Part shown: positions 24,919 through 32,634 of the stretch, in pieces
Layout: every line of letters begins with the position of its first letter
Numbering within the stretch: the first letter of the stretch is position 1
NCBI RefSeq assembly: GCF_042643245.1
Contig: NZ_JBHRSK010000016.1
Location: 62,001-126,000 of the forward strand
Reading direction: 5' to 3'
Source of the DNA: Acidimangrovimonas pyrenivorans
Lineage (GTDB): Bacteria > Pseudomonadota > Alphaproteobacteria > Rhodobacterales > Rhodobacteraceae
Length of the DNA stretch: 64,000 nt
Program-made: the position numbers and the translations under genes
The notes under the pieces: model-generated
Seen by the model: the letters and a program-made list of their open reading frames with translations, nothing else
Database searches by the model: none
What the model was told of the DNA's origin: nothing

Positions 24919-25962
24919 TTGGCAACGTGCGATGTGACAGTGATGGGCGGCGGCATCTTCGGCCTCTCGGTCGCCTATGCCTGCGCGCAGCGGGGCGCGA
25001 AGGTGCGGCTGATCGAGGCCAAGGCGATCGGCGCCGGGTCGAGCGGCGGGCTGGTCGGCGCCTTGGCGCCGCATGTGCCCGAGAACTGGAACGACAAGAA
25101 GGCGTTCCAGCTCGACAGCCTGCTGATGGCCGAGGCGTATTGGGCCGAGATAGAGACTGTTTCGGGCCTGTCACCCGGCTATGCCCGCCTCGGCCGGCTG
25201 CAGCCGCTGGCCGATGACCGCGCCGTCGAGATGGCCCGCGCCCGCGCCACCGGCGCCGCCGCGCTGTGGCAGGGCCGGGCGAGCTGGCAGGTGGTGCCGG
25301 CCGGCGATTTTCCCGGCTGGGCGCCGGTCAGTCCCACCGGGCTTGTCATCCACGACACGCTGAGCGCCCGGATGCAGCCACGCATGGCCGGCGCTGCGCT
25401 GGCCGCAGCCTGCCGCGCCCGCGGGGTCGAGATCGTCCTTGGCGAGGGCCAGCCCGAAGGCGCCGTGGTCTGGGCCACCGGCTGGCAGGGCCTGCTCGAG
25501 CTGTCGCGGCAGCTGGGCAAGACCGTCGGCACCGGGGTCAAGGGCCAGTCGCTGACGCTGGCCCATGACGCCCGCGACCTGCCGCAGCTCTATGCCGACG
25601 GGCTCCACATCGTGCCCCATGCCGACGGCACCGTCGCCATCGGGTCGACCAACGAACGCGAATTCGACGCCCCGGACGGCTGCGACGCCCAATGCGACGC
25701 GCTCCACGCCCGCGCCGTCGCCGCCTGCCCGGCCCTTGCCGGCGCCCCGGTCACCGAACGCTGGGCCGGCGTGCGCCCGCGCGCCAAGAGCCGCGCGCCG
25801 ATGCTGGGCCACTGGCCCGGCCGCCCCGGCCACTACATCGCCAATGGCGGCTTCAAGATCGGCTTCGGCATGGCGCCAAAGGTCGGCGCGGTGATGGCCG
25901 ACCTCGTCCTCGAAGACAGGGACGCCATCCCGGAAGGCTTCCACGTCGAAGCCAACCTCTGA
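24919..25962 (+). CDS. FAD-dependent oxidoreductase (DAO family), possible MnmC oxidase partner
   Basis: The 347-residue flavoprotein has an N-terminal dinucleotide-binding GGGIFGLSVAYA and the D-amino-acid-oxidase fold. The pattern ends with WAGVRPRAKSRAPMLG and a C-terminal GFKIGFGMAPKV. The family oxidises C-N bonds of secondary amines. Next to mnmD, it is a good candidate to remove the carboxymethyl group from cmnm5U, the reaction of the MnmC C-terminal domain; a generic amine or glycine oxidase is the alternative. The start is TTG 24919, preceded by AGGAAAGG at suitable spacing. Ends at a convergent junction with a MarR gene. Confidence 0.75.
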   Translation: MATCDVTVMGGGIFGLSVAYACAQRGAKVRLIEAKAIGAGSSGGLVGALAPHVPENWNDKKAFQLDSLLMAEAYWAEIETVSGLSPGYARLGRLQPLADDRAVEMARARATGAAALWQGRASWQVVPAGDFPGWAPVSPTGLVIHDTLSARMQPRMAGAALAAACRARGVEIVLGEGQPEGAVVWATGWQGLLELSRQLGKTVGTGVKGQSLTLAHDARDLPQLYADGLHIVPHADGTVAIGSTNEREFDAPDGCDAQCDALHARAVAACPALAGAPVTERWAGVRPRAKSRAPMLGHWPGRPGHYIANGGFKIGFGMAPKVGAVMADLVLEDRDAIPEGFHVEANL

Positions 25963-26014
25963 CTTCATCTTCACGCAAATATCCCGGGGGGGCCGGGGGG
26001 CTGGCCCCCCGGCC
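25963..26014. repeat. REP-like palindrome at a convergent junction
   Basis: Contains CTTCATCTTCACGCAAATAT followed by a run of C and G. A near-perfect hairpin follows, GGCCGGGGGG (25991-26000) pairing with CCCCCCGGCC (26005-26014). It belongs to the same family as the elements near 20.0, 45.4 and 52.2 kb and lies between the 3' ends of the FAD oxidase and MarR genes. It may act as a two-way terminator. Confidence 0.6.
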
Positions 26015-26028
26015 GTACGTTCTGCGGC

Positions 26029-26472
26029 CTACCCTTCCCCTTCCAGCCGCCGCCGCAACTCGCGCAGCACCGGCAGCACCGCCCGCACCCGCTCGGGCCC
26101 CAGCGCGGCCGCGACGTCGCCGATCACCGGGGTGATCGCCTGCAGCGCCGCGTCGCGGGCGGCGCGGCCGGCGGGCGAGATCGAGACGAACTTGCGCCGG
26201 GCATCGTCCCAGTCGGGGCGGATATGGACATGGCCGGCCCATTCCAGCTTGTTCAGCGTGTTGGTGATCGCGCCGCGGGTGACGCGGAAGGTCTGGGCCA
26301 GCTGCGCCGGCGTGCGCTCGTCATTGACGCGGGCAAGGTGATTGAGCACGCCGAAATGGCTCAGCTCCATCCCCTTGGGCAGCACCTTCGAGATCTGGTT
26401 GCGCGCCAGCTGGTCGGCCATGAACAGCTCGGAGAACAGGGCGTTGGCCAGGTTTTCGGGACTGTCTGCCAT
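26029..26472 (-). CDS. MarR-family transcriptional regulator
   Basis: 147-residue predicted DNA-binding protein with the MarR winged helix: MELSHFGVLNHLARVNDERTP, recognition segment TRGAITNTLNKLEWAG and wing PDWDDARRKFVSI. It starts with ATG 26472, sharing one base with the nitrilase stop (TGATG), so it is the last gene of a comF-grxC-nitrilase-marR operon. A GTG one codon upstream is an alternative start. Target and ligand are unknown. Confidence 0.9.
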   Translation of the reverse strand: MADSPENLANALFSELFMADQLARNQISKVLPKGMELSHFGVLNHLARVNDERTPAQLAQTFRVTRGAITNTLNKLEWAGHVHIRPDWDDARRKFVSISPAGRAARDAALQAITPVIGDVAAALGPERVRAVLPVLRELRRRLEGEG

Positions 26473-27302
26473 CACGGGCCGTCGAAGGGTCGGTCATGGG
26501 TGATCGAGGGCACGCGGGCGCGGGCCTTGGCGACCGCGTCGAGGTCGAGATCGGCGAAGCTGACCCCGGTCTCGGTGCCGCCATCGACCAGCACCTCGCC
26601 CCAGGGCGCCACGGCCAGGCTGTGGCCGTAGGTGCGGCGCGGCTTGCCCTGATGGGCGGCGTGTTCGCCGGTCTGGGCCGGGGCCAGCACGTAGCAGCCG
26701 GTTTCGATCGCCCGGGCGCGCAGCAGCGTGTGCCAATGCGCCGCGCCGGTGGTGTCGTTGAAGGCGGCCGGCACCGTCAGCACCTGTGCCCCGGCCTTGG
26801 CCAGCGCGCGGTAGAGATAGGCGAAACGGAGATCGTAGCAGATGCTGAGGCCGAGCGTGGCGAAGGGCGTCGACGCCACCACCGCGCGGGCGCCGGGCCG
26901 GTAGCCGGCGGATTCGCGGTAGGATTCGGTCGCCGACACGTCGACGTCGAACATGTGGATCTTGTCGTAGCGCGCGGCGATCGTGCCGTCGGGCCCGATC
27001 AGGAACGAGCGGTTGGCGAAGCGGCCGTCGGCGTCATGGGTCTTGAGCCCGAGCGAGCCGATCAGCAGCCAGACGCCCAGCTCCGCCGCGTCTGCCCGCA
27101 GTGCCGCCAGGGTGATGTCGTCTTCCTCGTGCTGCAGCACCGCGTCCTGATGGTCGCGGCTGGACGAGATGCAGTTGGTGACCTCGGGCGTCAGCACGAA
27201 GCCGGCGCCGCCCCCGGCCGCCTGCCGCACCAGCGCCCGGGTCTCGATCAGGTTCGCGGCCGGATCGTCGGAGACGTTGAGCTGGACCAGCCCCGCCCGC
27301 AT
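26472..27302 (-). CDS. Carbon-nitrogen hydrolase, Nit1/deaminated-glutathione-amidase type
   Basis: Nitrilase-superfamily amidase of 276 residues. The catalytic triad is visible: Glu40 (LTPEVTN), Lys114 (YDKIHMFDVD) and Cys155 (SICYDLRF). The signature LTVPAAFNDTTG...HWHTLLRARAIE is typical of the Nit1 branch, which hydrolyses deaminated glutathione to alpha-ketoglutarate and cysteinylglycine as a metabolite-repair step. It lies three bases downstream of glutaredoxin (thiol-metabolism context). Other omega-amidase substrates remain possible. Confidence 0.88.
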   Translation of the reverse strand: MRAGLVQLNVSDDPAANLIETRALVRQAAGGGAGFVLTPEVTNCISSSRDHQDAVLQHEEDDITLAALRADAAELGVWLLIGSLGLKTHDADGRFANRSFLIGPDGTIAARYDKIHMFDVDVSATESYRESAGYRPGARAVVASTPFATLGLSICYDLRFAYLYRALAKAGAQVLTVPAAFNDTTGAAHWHTLLRARAIETGCYVLAPAQTGEHAAHQGKPRRTYGHSLAVAPWGEVLVDGGTETGVSFADLDLDAVAKARARVPSITHDRPFDGP

Positions 27303-27305
27303 CGC

Positions 27306-27563
27306 TCAGCTCGCCAGCAGCGGATCGAGCTTGCCGGCCCGGTCGAGCGCGTAAAGTTCGTCGCAGCCGCCGACATGGGTCTCGCCGACGAAGATCTGCG
27401 GCACGGTGTAGCCGCCATTGGCGCGCTGCATCATGGTCTGGCGCAGGTTGGGATCGCGCGAGACGTCGTATTCGGTGAAGGCGACGCCCTTCTTGTTGAG
27501 AAGGCGCTTGGCCGCGTGGCAGAAGCCGCAGAACGGCGAGGTGTAGATTTCGACGGTTTGCAT
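27306..27563 (-). CDS. grxC: Glutaredoxin 3
   Basis: Small dithiol oxidoreductase of 85 residues that reduces disulfides and glutathione mixed disulfides. It has a thioredoxin fold with the active site Cys12-Gly-Phe-Cys15 (PFCGFCHAAK), the cis-proline in YTVPQIFVG and the glutathione-binding GGCDELYALD. CGFC replaces the more usual CPYC, as is common in alphaproteobacterial GrxC. It sits between comF and the nitrilase gene in the same operon. Confidence 0.95.
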   Translation of the reverse strand: MQTVEIYTSPFCGFCHAAKRLLNKKGVAFTEYDVSRDPNLRQTMMQRANGGYTVPQIFVGETHVGGCDELYALDRAGKLDPLLAS

Positions 27564-27636
27564 GGCCGGTCCTTGGTGGTTGCGCGTGACTATAAGGATT
27601 TAGGCACTCCGCGCAACGCGTGCCAGTGCCACGCGG

Positions 27637-28356
27637 TCACTCCTTCACCACCCGGGCCAGCACCGCGACCGAGACCGCCGCCGCCCCGGCGCCAAGGCAG
27701 GTCTCGGCCGCCGCCGCCAGCGTCGCGCCCGAGGTCATCACGTCATCGACCAGCAGGACGTGGCGCCCCGCCATCCGCTCGGCCCGCCGGGGATGTGGCG
27801 CCAGCGCCCGGGCGACATTGGCGAAGCGGCCGTCGCGGTCGCGCCCCTCCTGGCTGGGGGTGGCGCGGGTGCGGACCAGCAGGTCGGGGCAATGCTCCAG
27901 CCCGGTCATCCGCGCCAGCGCCGCCGACAGCAGCGCCGACTGGTTGTAGAGCCGGCGCAACAGCCGCAGCCAGTGCAGCGGCACCGGCGCCACCAGCATC
28001 CCCGGCGCGAGGATCGGTGCGGCGGCCTGGGCCAGCCAGCCGGCCGCCGGCGTCGCCAGATCGTGCCGGTCGCCATGCTTGAGCCGCAGCACCAGCGCGC
28101 GGCCATTGTCGCGGTAGAGCAGCGCCGCCCGGCCCCGCTCCCACGGCCGGGCGATGGTCAGGCAGTCGTCGCAATGGACCGGGGCGTCGCCGGCCTCGCC
28201 CGGCAGCGGGGCACCGCACTTATCGCAGACCAGCCCGGCGACGAAGGGCGTGTCGCGCCAGCACGGGCCGCAGAGGCCGTGATCCGTCGTCACCAGCGCA
28301 TCGCAGATCAGGCATTGCGGCGGGTAGACCAGGTGCAGCGCGCTTTCCAAGACCAC
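27637..28356 (-). CDS. ComF-family protein (phosphoribosyltransferase-like)
   Basis: 239-residue protein with an N-terminal double zinc-ribbon: Cys pairs in PPQCLICD, CGPCWR, CDKCGAPL and HCDDC. A C-terminal type I phosphoribosyltransferase fold carries the PRPP loop VLLVDDVMTSGATL. ComF proteins aid DNA uptake in competent bacteria; in alphaproteobacteria the gene is usually a conserved housekeeping-type neighbour of grxC. The start GTG 28356 is preceded by AGGAGG. It is divergent from the methyltransferase gene at 28413, leaving 56 bases for both promoters. Confidence 0.9.
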   Translation of the reverse strand: MVLESALHLVYPPQCLICDALVTTDHGLCGPCWRDTPFVAGLVCDKCGAPLPGEAGDAPVHCDDCLTIARPWERGRAALLYRDNGRALVLRLKHGDRHDLATPAAGWLAQAAAPILAPGMLVAPVPLHWLRLLRRLYNQSALLSAALARMTGLEHCPDLLVRTRATPSQEGRDRDGRFANVARALAPHPRRAERMAGRHVLLVDDVMTSGATLAAAAETCLGAGAAAVSVAVLARVVKE

Positions 28357-28412
28357 CGGAACCTCCTACATAGGCGCCCGAGTGCCCGGCTGCCCCGCAA
28401 GAAAGGCCCGCC

Positions 28413-29255
28413 ATGTCCCGTCCGCCCGAACTCACCAACCCTGCCGCCCTTGCCCGGCACCGGGCCCGCGCCCGGCGCGCCCCGGCCCTGTTCCTGCACG
28501 AGGTGGCCGTGGCGGATCTTCAGGAAAGACTGAGCCAAGTTAAAAGATCGTTTACGGCGCCGGCGGTGGTGACGGGTTTTCCCGAGGCGTGGCGGCCGGG
28601 CTTTCCGGACGCGAAGATCGTGGCGGACGACGCGGTGCTGGATTTGGAGCCCGGGGCGCATGACCTGGTGATCCACGGCCTTGCCCTGCATTGGGCCAAC
28701 GATCCGGTCGGCCAGCTGGTGCAATGCCGCCGGGCGCTCAAGCCGGACGGGCTTTTCCTCGGCGTGCTGTTCGGCGGCCAGACCCTGGCCGAGCTGCGCG
28801 CCTGCCTCGCCCAGGCGGAATCGCAGGTGCTGGGCGGGCTGTCGCCGCGGGTGCTGCCGATGGGCGAGATCCGCGATCTCGGCGCCCTGCTGCAGCGTGC
28901 CGGCTTTGCCCTGCCGGTGGCCGACAGCAGCGTTCACAGCGTCAGCTATCGCGACGCGCTCCACCTGATGCACGACCTGCGCGCGATGGGCGAGACCAAC
29001 GCCCTGGCCCAGCGCCGCCGCACCCCGCCGCCGCGCGCCCTGTTCGCCGAAGCGGCGCGGCTCTATGCCGAGGCTTTCCCGGCCGAGGACGGCCGCGTTT
29101 CGGCGACCTTCGAGATGATCCACCTGGCCGGCTGGGCCCCGCATGAGAGCCAGCAACAGCCGCTCCGCCCCGGCTCTGCGGTGCAACGGCTGGCCGAGGC
29201 GCTGGGAACCGAGGAGCTCCCGCTGGACGCCCCTGCGACCAAGGGCGACGATTGA
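28413..29255 (+). CDS. NDUFAF5-like SAM-dependent methyltransferase family protein
   Basis: 280-residue class I methyltransferase-like protein. It resembles the NDUFAF5/BioC-type family common in alphaproteobacteria: HDLVIHGLALHWANDPVGQL, RALKPDGLFLGVLFGG and the C-terminal FEMIHLAGWAPHESQQQPL. The usual glycine-rich SAM motif I is not recognisable (the corresponding stretch is APAVVTGFPEAWRPGFP), so cofactor binding may differ. The mitochondrial homologue hydroxylates a complex I arginine, which is a possible but untested role here. Divergent from comF; hemH follows 55 bases downstream. Confidence 0.8.
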   Translation: MSRPPELTNPAALARHRARARRAPALFLHEVAVADLQERLSQVKRSFTAPAVVTGFPEAWRPGFPDAKIVADDAVLDLEPGAHDLVIHGLALHWANDPVGQLVQCRRALKPDGLFLGVLFGGQTLAELRACLAQAESQVLGGLSPRVLPMGEIRDLGALLQRAGFALPVADSSVHSVSYRDALHLMHDLRAMGETNALAQRRRTPPPRALFAEAARLYAEAFPAEDGRVSATFEMIHLAGWAPHESQQQPLRPGSAVQRLAEALGTEELPLDAPATKGDD

Positions 29256-29310
29256 CCCAACGCCAAAACCGTCTATTTCGGTCGGGAACGCCGCGACGAG
29301 GGGGAAACGG

Positions 29311-30393
29311 ATGCTGGATGCCGGCAAAGGCCAGAAGACGATCCAACCGGGCAAGGGCCGCCTCGCCCATGCGCCTTCGGACCACCCGCCGGTAGCCGAG
29401 GCCAGGGTCGGGGTGCTGCTGGCCAATCTGGGCACGCCGGACAATTACGACTACTGGTCGATGCGGCGCTACCTGAGCGAGTTCCTCTCGGACAAGCGGG
29501 TCATCGACTACCCGTCGTGGAAATGGCAGCCGCTCTTGCAGCTCATCATCCTGTCGAAACGGCCCTTCTCCTCGGGCGCGAACTACAAGCTGATCTGGAA
29601 CCACGACAAGGGCGAGAGCCCGCTGATGACGATCACCAAGGAGCAGACCGCCAAGATGGCGGCGGCGCTGTCGGAACGCTACGGCGACCGGGTGATGGTC
29701 GATTTCTGCATGCGCTACGGCAATCCCTCGACCGAAGCCAAGGTGCGGGAGATGGTCGCGGCCGGCTGCGAGAAGATCCTGTTCTTCCCGCTCTACCCGC
29801 ACTATGCCGGCGCCACCTCGGCCACCGCCAACGACCAGTTCTTCCGCGCCCTGATGAAGGAAAAGCGCCAGCCGGCGGTGCGCACCGTGCCCGAGTATTT
29901 CGAGCATCCGCTCTATGTCGAGGCGCTGGCGCAGTCGGTCGAACGGGTCTGGAACGGCATGGAGGTCAAGCCCGACGTCCTCGTCGCCTCTTATCACGGC
30001 ATGCCCAAACGCTACCTGATGGACGGCGACCCCTATCATTGCCAGTGCCAGAAGACCTCGCGCCTGCTGCGCGAACGGCTGGGCTGGGGTGATGAAATGA
30101 TCGACACCACCTTCCAGTCGGTCTTCGGGCCCGAGGAATGGCTCAAGCCCTACACGGTCGAGCATGTCGCCGAACTGGCGAAGCAGGGCAAGGAACGGAT
30201 CGCGGTGATCGCGCCCGCCTTCTCGGCCGATTGCATCGAAACGCTGGAGGAGATCAACGGCGAGATCCGCGAGGCGTTCGAGCATGCCGGCGGCGAGAGC
30301 TTCACCTATATCCCGTGCCTCAATGCCGAGGACGCCCATATCGCCGCACTGGCGCAGGTGGCGATGGAGAACCTTGGCGGCTGGCTCGACTGA
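29311..30393 (+). CDS. hemH: Ferrochelatase
   Basis: Inserts Fe2+ into protoporphyrin IX to make protoheme. From ATG 29311 it has 360 residues with the family opening GVLLANLGTPDN, the active-site histidine region ASYHGMPKRY and the C-terminal PAFSADCIETLEEI. A CHCQCQKTS segment resembles the cysteines that bind a [2Fe-2S] cluster in some ferrochelatases (YHCQCQ). GAGGGGGAAA precedes the ATG. The N-terminal extension of about 30 residues is slightly long but common in Rhodobacterales. It overlaps no neighbour and ends 12 bases from a convergent gene. Confidence 0.95.
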   Translation: MLDAGKGQKTIQPGKGRLAHAPSDHPPVAEARVGVLLANLGTPDNYDYWSMRRYLSEFLSDKRVIDYPSWKWQPLLQLIILSKRPFSSGANYKLIWNHDKGESPLMTITKEQTAKMAAALSERYGDRVMVDFCMRYGNPSTEAKVREMVAAGCEKILFFPLYPHYAGATSATANDQFFRALMKEKRQPAVRTVPEYFEHPLYVEALAQSVERVWNGMEVKPDVLVASYHGMPKRYLMDGDPYHCQCQKTSRLLRERLGWGDEMIDTTFQSVFGPEEWLKPYTVEHVAELAKQGKERIAVIAPAFSADCIETLEEINGEIREAFEHAGGESFTYIPCLNAEDAHIAALAQVAMENLGGWLD

Positions 30394-30405
30394 GCGGGGC
30401 GCGCC

Positions 30406-30816
30406 TCACCTGCGGTGATAGGTCAGCGCGCCGGCGACGAGGAAGCGCAGCTTGTCGAGCGGCAGGCTGGCACCGCTGTCGAAATGGATGCCGCGATTGC
30501 CTTCATAGGTGAAGCCATCGGGAAAGATCGCCCGGAAATCCGACAGGATCGTCGTCTGGCAATGGGCGTAGATCGCGAAGCCGCCGCTCTTGGGGATGCC
30601 GAGCCGCAGCGTCGAGCCTGACTTCGTTTCCGGGGTCAGATAGGCCGGCTGGCCCCATTTCAGCGTTTCCTCGATCCGGCCGACGCCGGCGGTCTGCGCG
30701 GCCGTTTCGAAGATCAGCCGCCGCAGCGCCAGCAGGCCGTCGCGCGCTGTCGCGGGAAAGGCGGCGAAGGCGCTTTCGACTGCGGGATCGTGAAAGGGCG
30801 GCCGGATGTCGCGCAT
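30406..30816 (-). CDS. DUF1801 (YdhG-like) domain protein
   Basis: 136-residue protein from ATG 30816 (MRDIRPPFHDPAVESAFAAF). It matches the DUF1801 alpha/beta fold, with EETLKWGQPAYL and a predicted strand RLGIPKSGGFAIYAHC. No catalytic motif is evident; the family has no firm function that I know. The open frame extends further upstream to 30861, but that extension has no good start. A strong hairpin terminator lies just upstream, so transcription probably starts between 30817 and 30898. Confidence 0.8.
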   Translation of the reverse strand: MRDIRPPFHDPAVESAFAAFPATARDGLLALRRLIFETAAQTAGVGRIEETLKWGQPAYLTPETKSGSTLRLGIPKSGGFAIYAHCQTTILSDFRAIFPDGFTYEGNRGIHFDSGASLPLDKLRFLVAGALTYHRR

Positions 30817-30897
30817 GGATCGAGGATAGCACCGCGCCCGGCCCTGCGTCAAAATCGCCACGGCGGCGCCGGGCAGCCGCAGCCGGCGCCCCGAATG

Positions 30898-30928
30898 AAA
30901 AAGGCGGCGGGAAACCCGCCGCCTTTTC
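30898..30928. terminator. Strong bidirectional intrinsic terminator
   Basis: GGCGGCGGG (30903-30911) pairs perfectly with CCCGCCGCC (30915-30923) around an AAA loop. Five A flank it on the left and TTTT on the right, so it can terminate on either strand. It lies 21 bases downstream of the small exported protein gene on the minus strand and is most likely its terminator. Confidence 0.85.
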
Positions 30929-30948
30929 CATCTGTCTGCGCGGTCGAC

Positions 30949-31128
30949 TTAGTTCGACGCGGCAGCGGCCACGGCCACCAGCAGCAGCAGCGGGATGATG
31001 ATCCCGCCCGACGACGTGGTGGTTTTCTCCACGACGACCGGAGCCGGCATCACCGGTTCGGCCATGCCGCCGGCGAAGGTGGCGGTGGCGGTCGCCGAAA
31101 AGACCGCGGCAAGAGCAAGTTTCTTCAT
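30949..31128 (-). CDS. Small exported Gly/Ser-linker protein, Rhodobacterales type
   Basis: 59-residue protein from ATG 31128 to TAA 30949. An N-terminal signal peptide (MKKLALAAVFSATATATFAGG) is followed by a Pro/Val-rich segment (EPVMPAPVVVEKTTT), a SSGGIII turn and a C-terminal hydrophobic helix IIIPLLLLVAVAAAASN. GGAGG lies seven bases before the ATG, and a strong terminator follows. I recall near-identical layouts annotated as hypothetical in Rhodobacterales genomes. No function is known; a secreted or membrane-inserted peptide is inferred. Confidence 0.8.
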   Translation of the reverse strand: MKKLALAAVFSATATATFAGGMAEPVMPAPVVVEKTTTSSGGIIIPLLLLVAVAAAASN

Positions 31129-31208
31129 TTCAAACCTCCAGTGTTCTCCCCGATCCGTGATTCAGGCATGCGGAACGGAGACCCCAAGACTGTGCCTCGT
31201 AACAAAAT

Positions 31209-31237
31209 CTCTAACCAGTTGATCACCCGAATTGCAA
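31209..31237 (-). promoter_or_regulatory. Candidate promoter of the small exported protein
   Basis: On the minus strand TTGCAA (31232-31237) and TTAGAG (31209-31214) are separated by 17 bases. Transcription would start near 31202, leaving a leader of about 70 bases ahead of the ATG at 31128. Confidence 0.35.
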
Positions 31238-31278
31238 CGGCCGTTCCATGCCGTCGGCCCCACATTGCCGGCGTGTCG

Positions 31279-31899
31279 TCAAATTAGCAACACCTGTGTC
31301 CCGACCTTGGCCAATCCGAAAAGCTCAGCGATATGCTCGTTGTAGAGACCGATGCAGCCGTTCGACGAGCGCCGGCCGATCTTGCGCGTGTCGTGGGTGC
31401 CGTGGATGCGGTAATACTGCCAGCTGAGATAGAGCGCATGGGTGCCCAGCGGATTCTGCGGCCCCGGCGGGATGTAATCGGGCCATTCCGGGTTGCGCTT
31501 CTTCATGTCCGGCGTCGGCCGCCAGCTCGGACCGTTCACCTTGCGCACCACCTCGGTCCGGCCGAGGCGGGTGAGGTCCGGCGTCAGCGGCACCGAGGTC
31601 GGGTAGAGCTTGTAGATCGTCTGGTCCTCGGACCAGAAATGCAGCGCCCGCGAGGTGGTGTCGACCAGGATCGCGCCCTTGCGGGTATTGGCGAAATAGT
31701 CCTGCCATTGCAGCGACCGGAAGCTCGAGATGTTGTGGCGCACGGTGGCCGAGACCGTGGCCTCCATCTCGGTGGTCTGGCCGCCGGTGCCCGGGGCCGG
31801 CGTCTGGGCCAGCACCGCGGGGGCGGCCAAGGCGCCCAGCGCGGTGGCCGAGGTGCCGAGGAAACGGCGCCGGGTGATCCGGTCTAGGGGGTCGCGCAT
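31279..31899 (-). CDS. Tat-exported L,D-transpeptidase (YkuD domain)
   Basis: Periplasmic enzyme expected to make 3-3 peptidoglycan crosslinks or attach proteins to peptidoglycan. From ATG 31899 it has 206 residues. The twin-arginine signal has RRRFLG at 10-15, followed by a hydrophobic stretch and an AQ cleavage region. The C-terminal YkuD domain has HGTH (166-169) and the catalytic Cys182 in SSNGCIGLYN. The open frame continues upstream, but the Tat signal fixes the start. It is divergent from a CAP-domain lipoprotein gene and 1 kb from a second YkuD gene. Confidence 0.9.
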   Translation of the reverse strand: MRDPLDRITRRRFLGTSATALGALAAPAVLAQTPAPGTGGQTTEMEATVSATVRHNISSFRSLQWQDYFANTRKGAILVDTTSRALHFWSEDQTIYKLYPTSVPLTPDLTRLGRTEVVRKVNGPSWRPTPDMKKRNPEWPDYIPPGPQNPLGTHALYLSWQYYRIHGTHDTRKIGRRSSNGCIGLYNEHIAELFGLAKVGTQVLLI

Positions 31900-32029
31900 C
31901 GCGGCGGCTCCTGTCCTGTCTGTCGCGCCCGGCCAGTCCGGGCGGCGGCAGAATAGCCCCGCCGCCCGGGGGCCGCAAATCAACTCGGGCGGCGCGCTGC
32001 CGAGGGTGGCAAGAGGCCGCGCAACGGGT

Positions 32030-32058
32030 TTGCCCACGGCCGCGACAGCCGCTATTGC
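32030..32058 (+). promoter_or_regulatory. Candidate promoter of the CAP-domain gene
   Basis: TTGCCC (32030-32035) and TATTGC (32053-32058) are separated by 17 bases and lie 30 bases before the proposed ATG. Visual match only. Confidence 0.3.
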
Positions 32059-32087
32059 TGGGCGCCGAGGCCAACCGGGTGGGACCC

Positions 32088-32618
32088 ATGAACCGACGCT
32101 CTTTCCTGACGATTTCCGCCACCCTCGCCGCCGGCGCGCTGGCGGCCTGCGCCCCGGTGCCCGCGCCGCAGCTGGGCACCGACGGCAAGCCGCTGCCCAA
32201 GCTCTACCCGATCAAGCCCGGCGACAAGGCGGCGATCGAGTATCGGATGCTCGACGGCGTCAACGCGCTGCGCAGGGCGCGCGGCGTGCCGCCCCTGCGG
32301 CTCGATGCCCTGCTGACCTCGGCCGCCGCCACCCATTCGCGCGACATGGCGGTGCAGAACCGGCCCTGGCATTTCGGCTCGGACGGTTCGTCGCCGCTCG
32401 ACCGGGTGGCACGGACCGGCTACGACGGCATTCTGCTGGGCGAGAACATCTCGGAGACCTACGAGACCGAGACCGAGACCCTCGCCGCCTGGATGGGCGA
32501 GGCCGATACCCGGTCCGTGATCCTCGACCCCAGGGCCCGCGACATGGGCTTCGCCTGGTTCCAGGAAAAGAACGGCAAGATCTGGTGGACGCTGGTGACC
32601 GGCGGGCCGAAACCCTGA
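32088..32618 (+). CDS. CAP-domain lipoprotein
   Basis: 176-residue protein from ATG 32088. The signal peptide carries RRSFL at 3-7 (Tat-like) and a lipobox ALAAC ending at Cys21, so export and lipidation are predicted. The CAP/SCP fold (about 48-170) is seen in MLDGVNALRRARGVPPLRL, SRDMAVQNRPWHFGSDG and LLGENISETY. A sensible start is ATG 32088 rather than the in-frame codon 11 residues upstream, because it opens directly with the signal peptide. Bacterial CAP proteins are poorly characterised. The flanking L,D-transpeptidases suggest an envelope role. Confidence 0.85.
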   Translation: MNRRSFLTISATLAAGALAACAPVPAPQLGTDGKPLPKLYPIKPGDKAAIEYRMLDGVNALRRARGVPPLRLDALLTSAAATHSRDMAVQNRPWHFGSDGSSPLDRVARTGYDGILLGENISETYETETETLAAWMGEADTRSVILDPRARDMGFAWFQEKNGKIWWTLVTGGPKP

Positions 32619-32634
32619 CGGATCGGCCCTGCGC

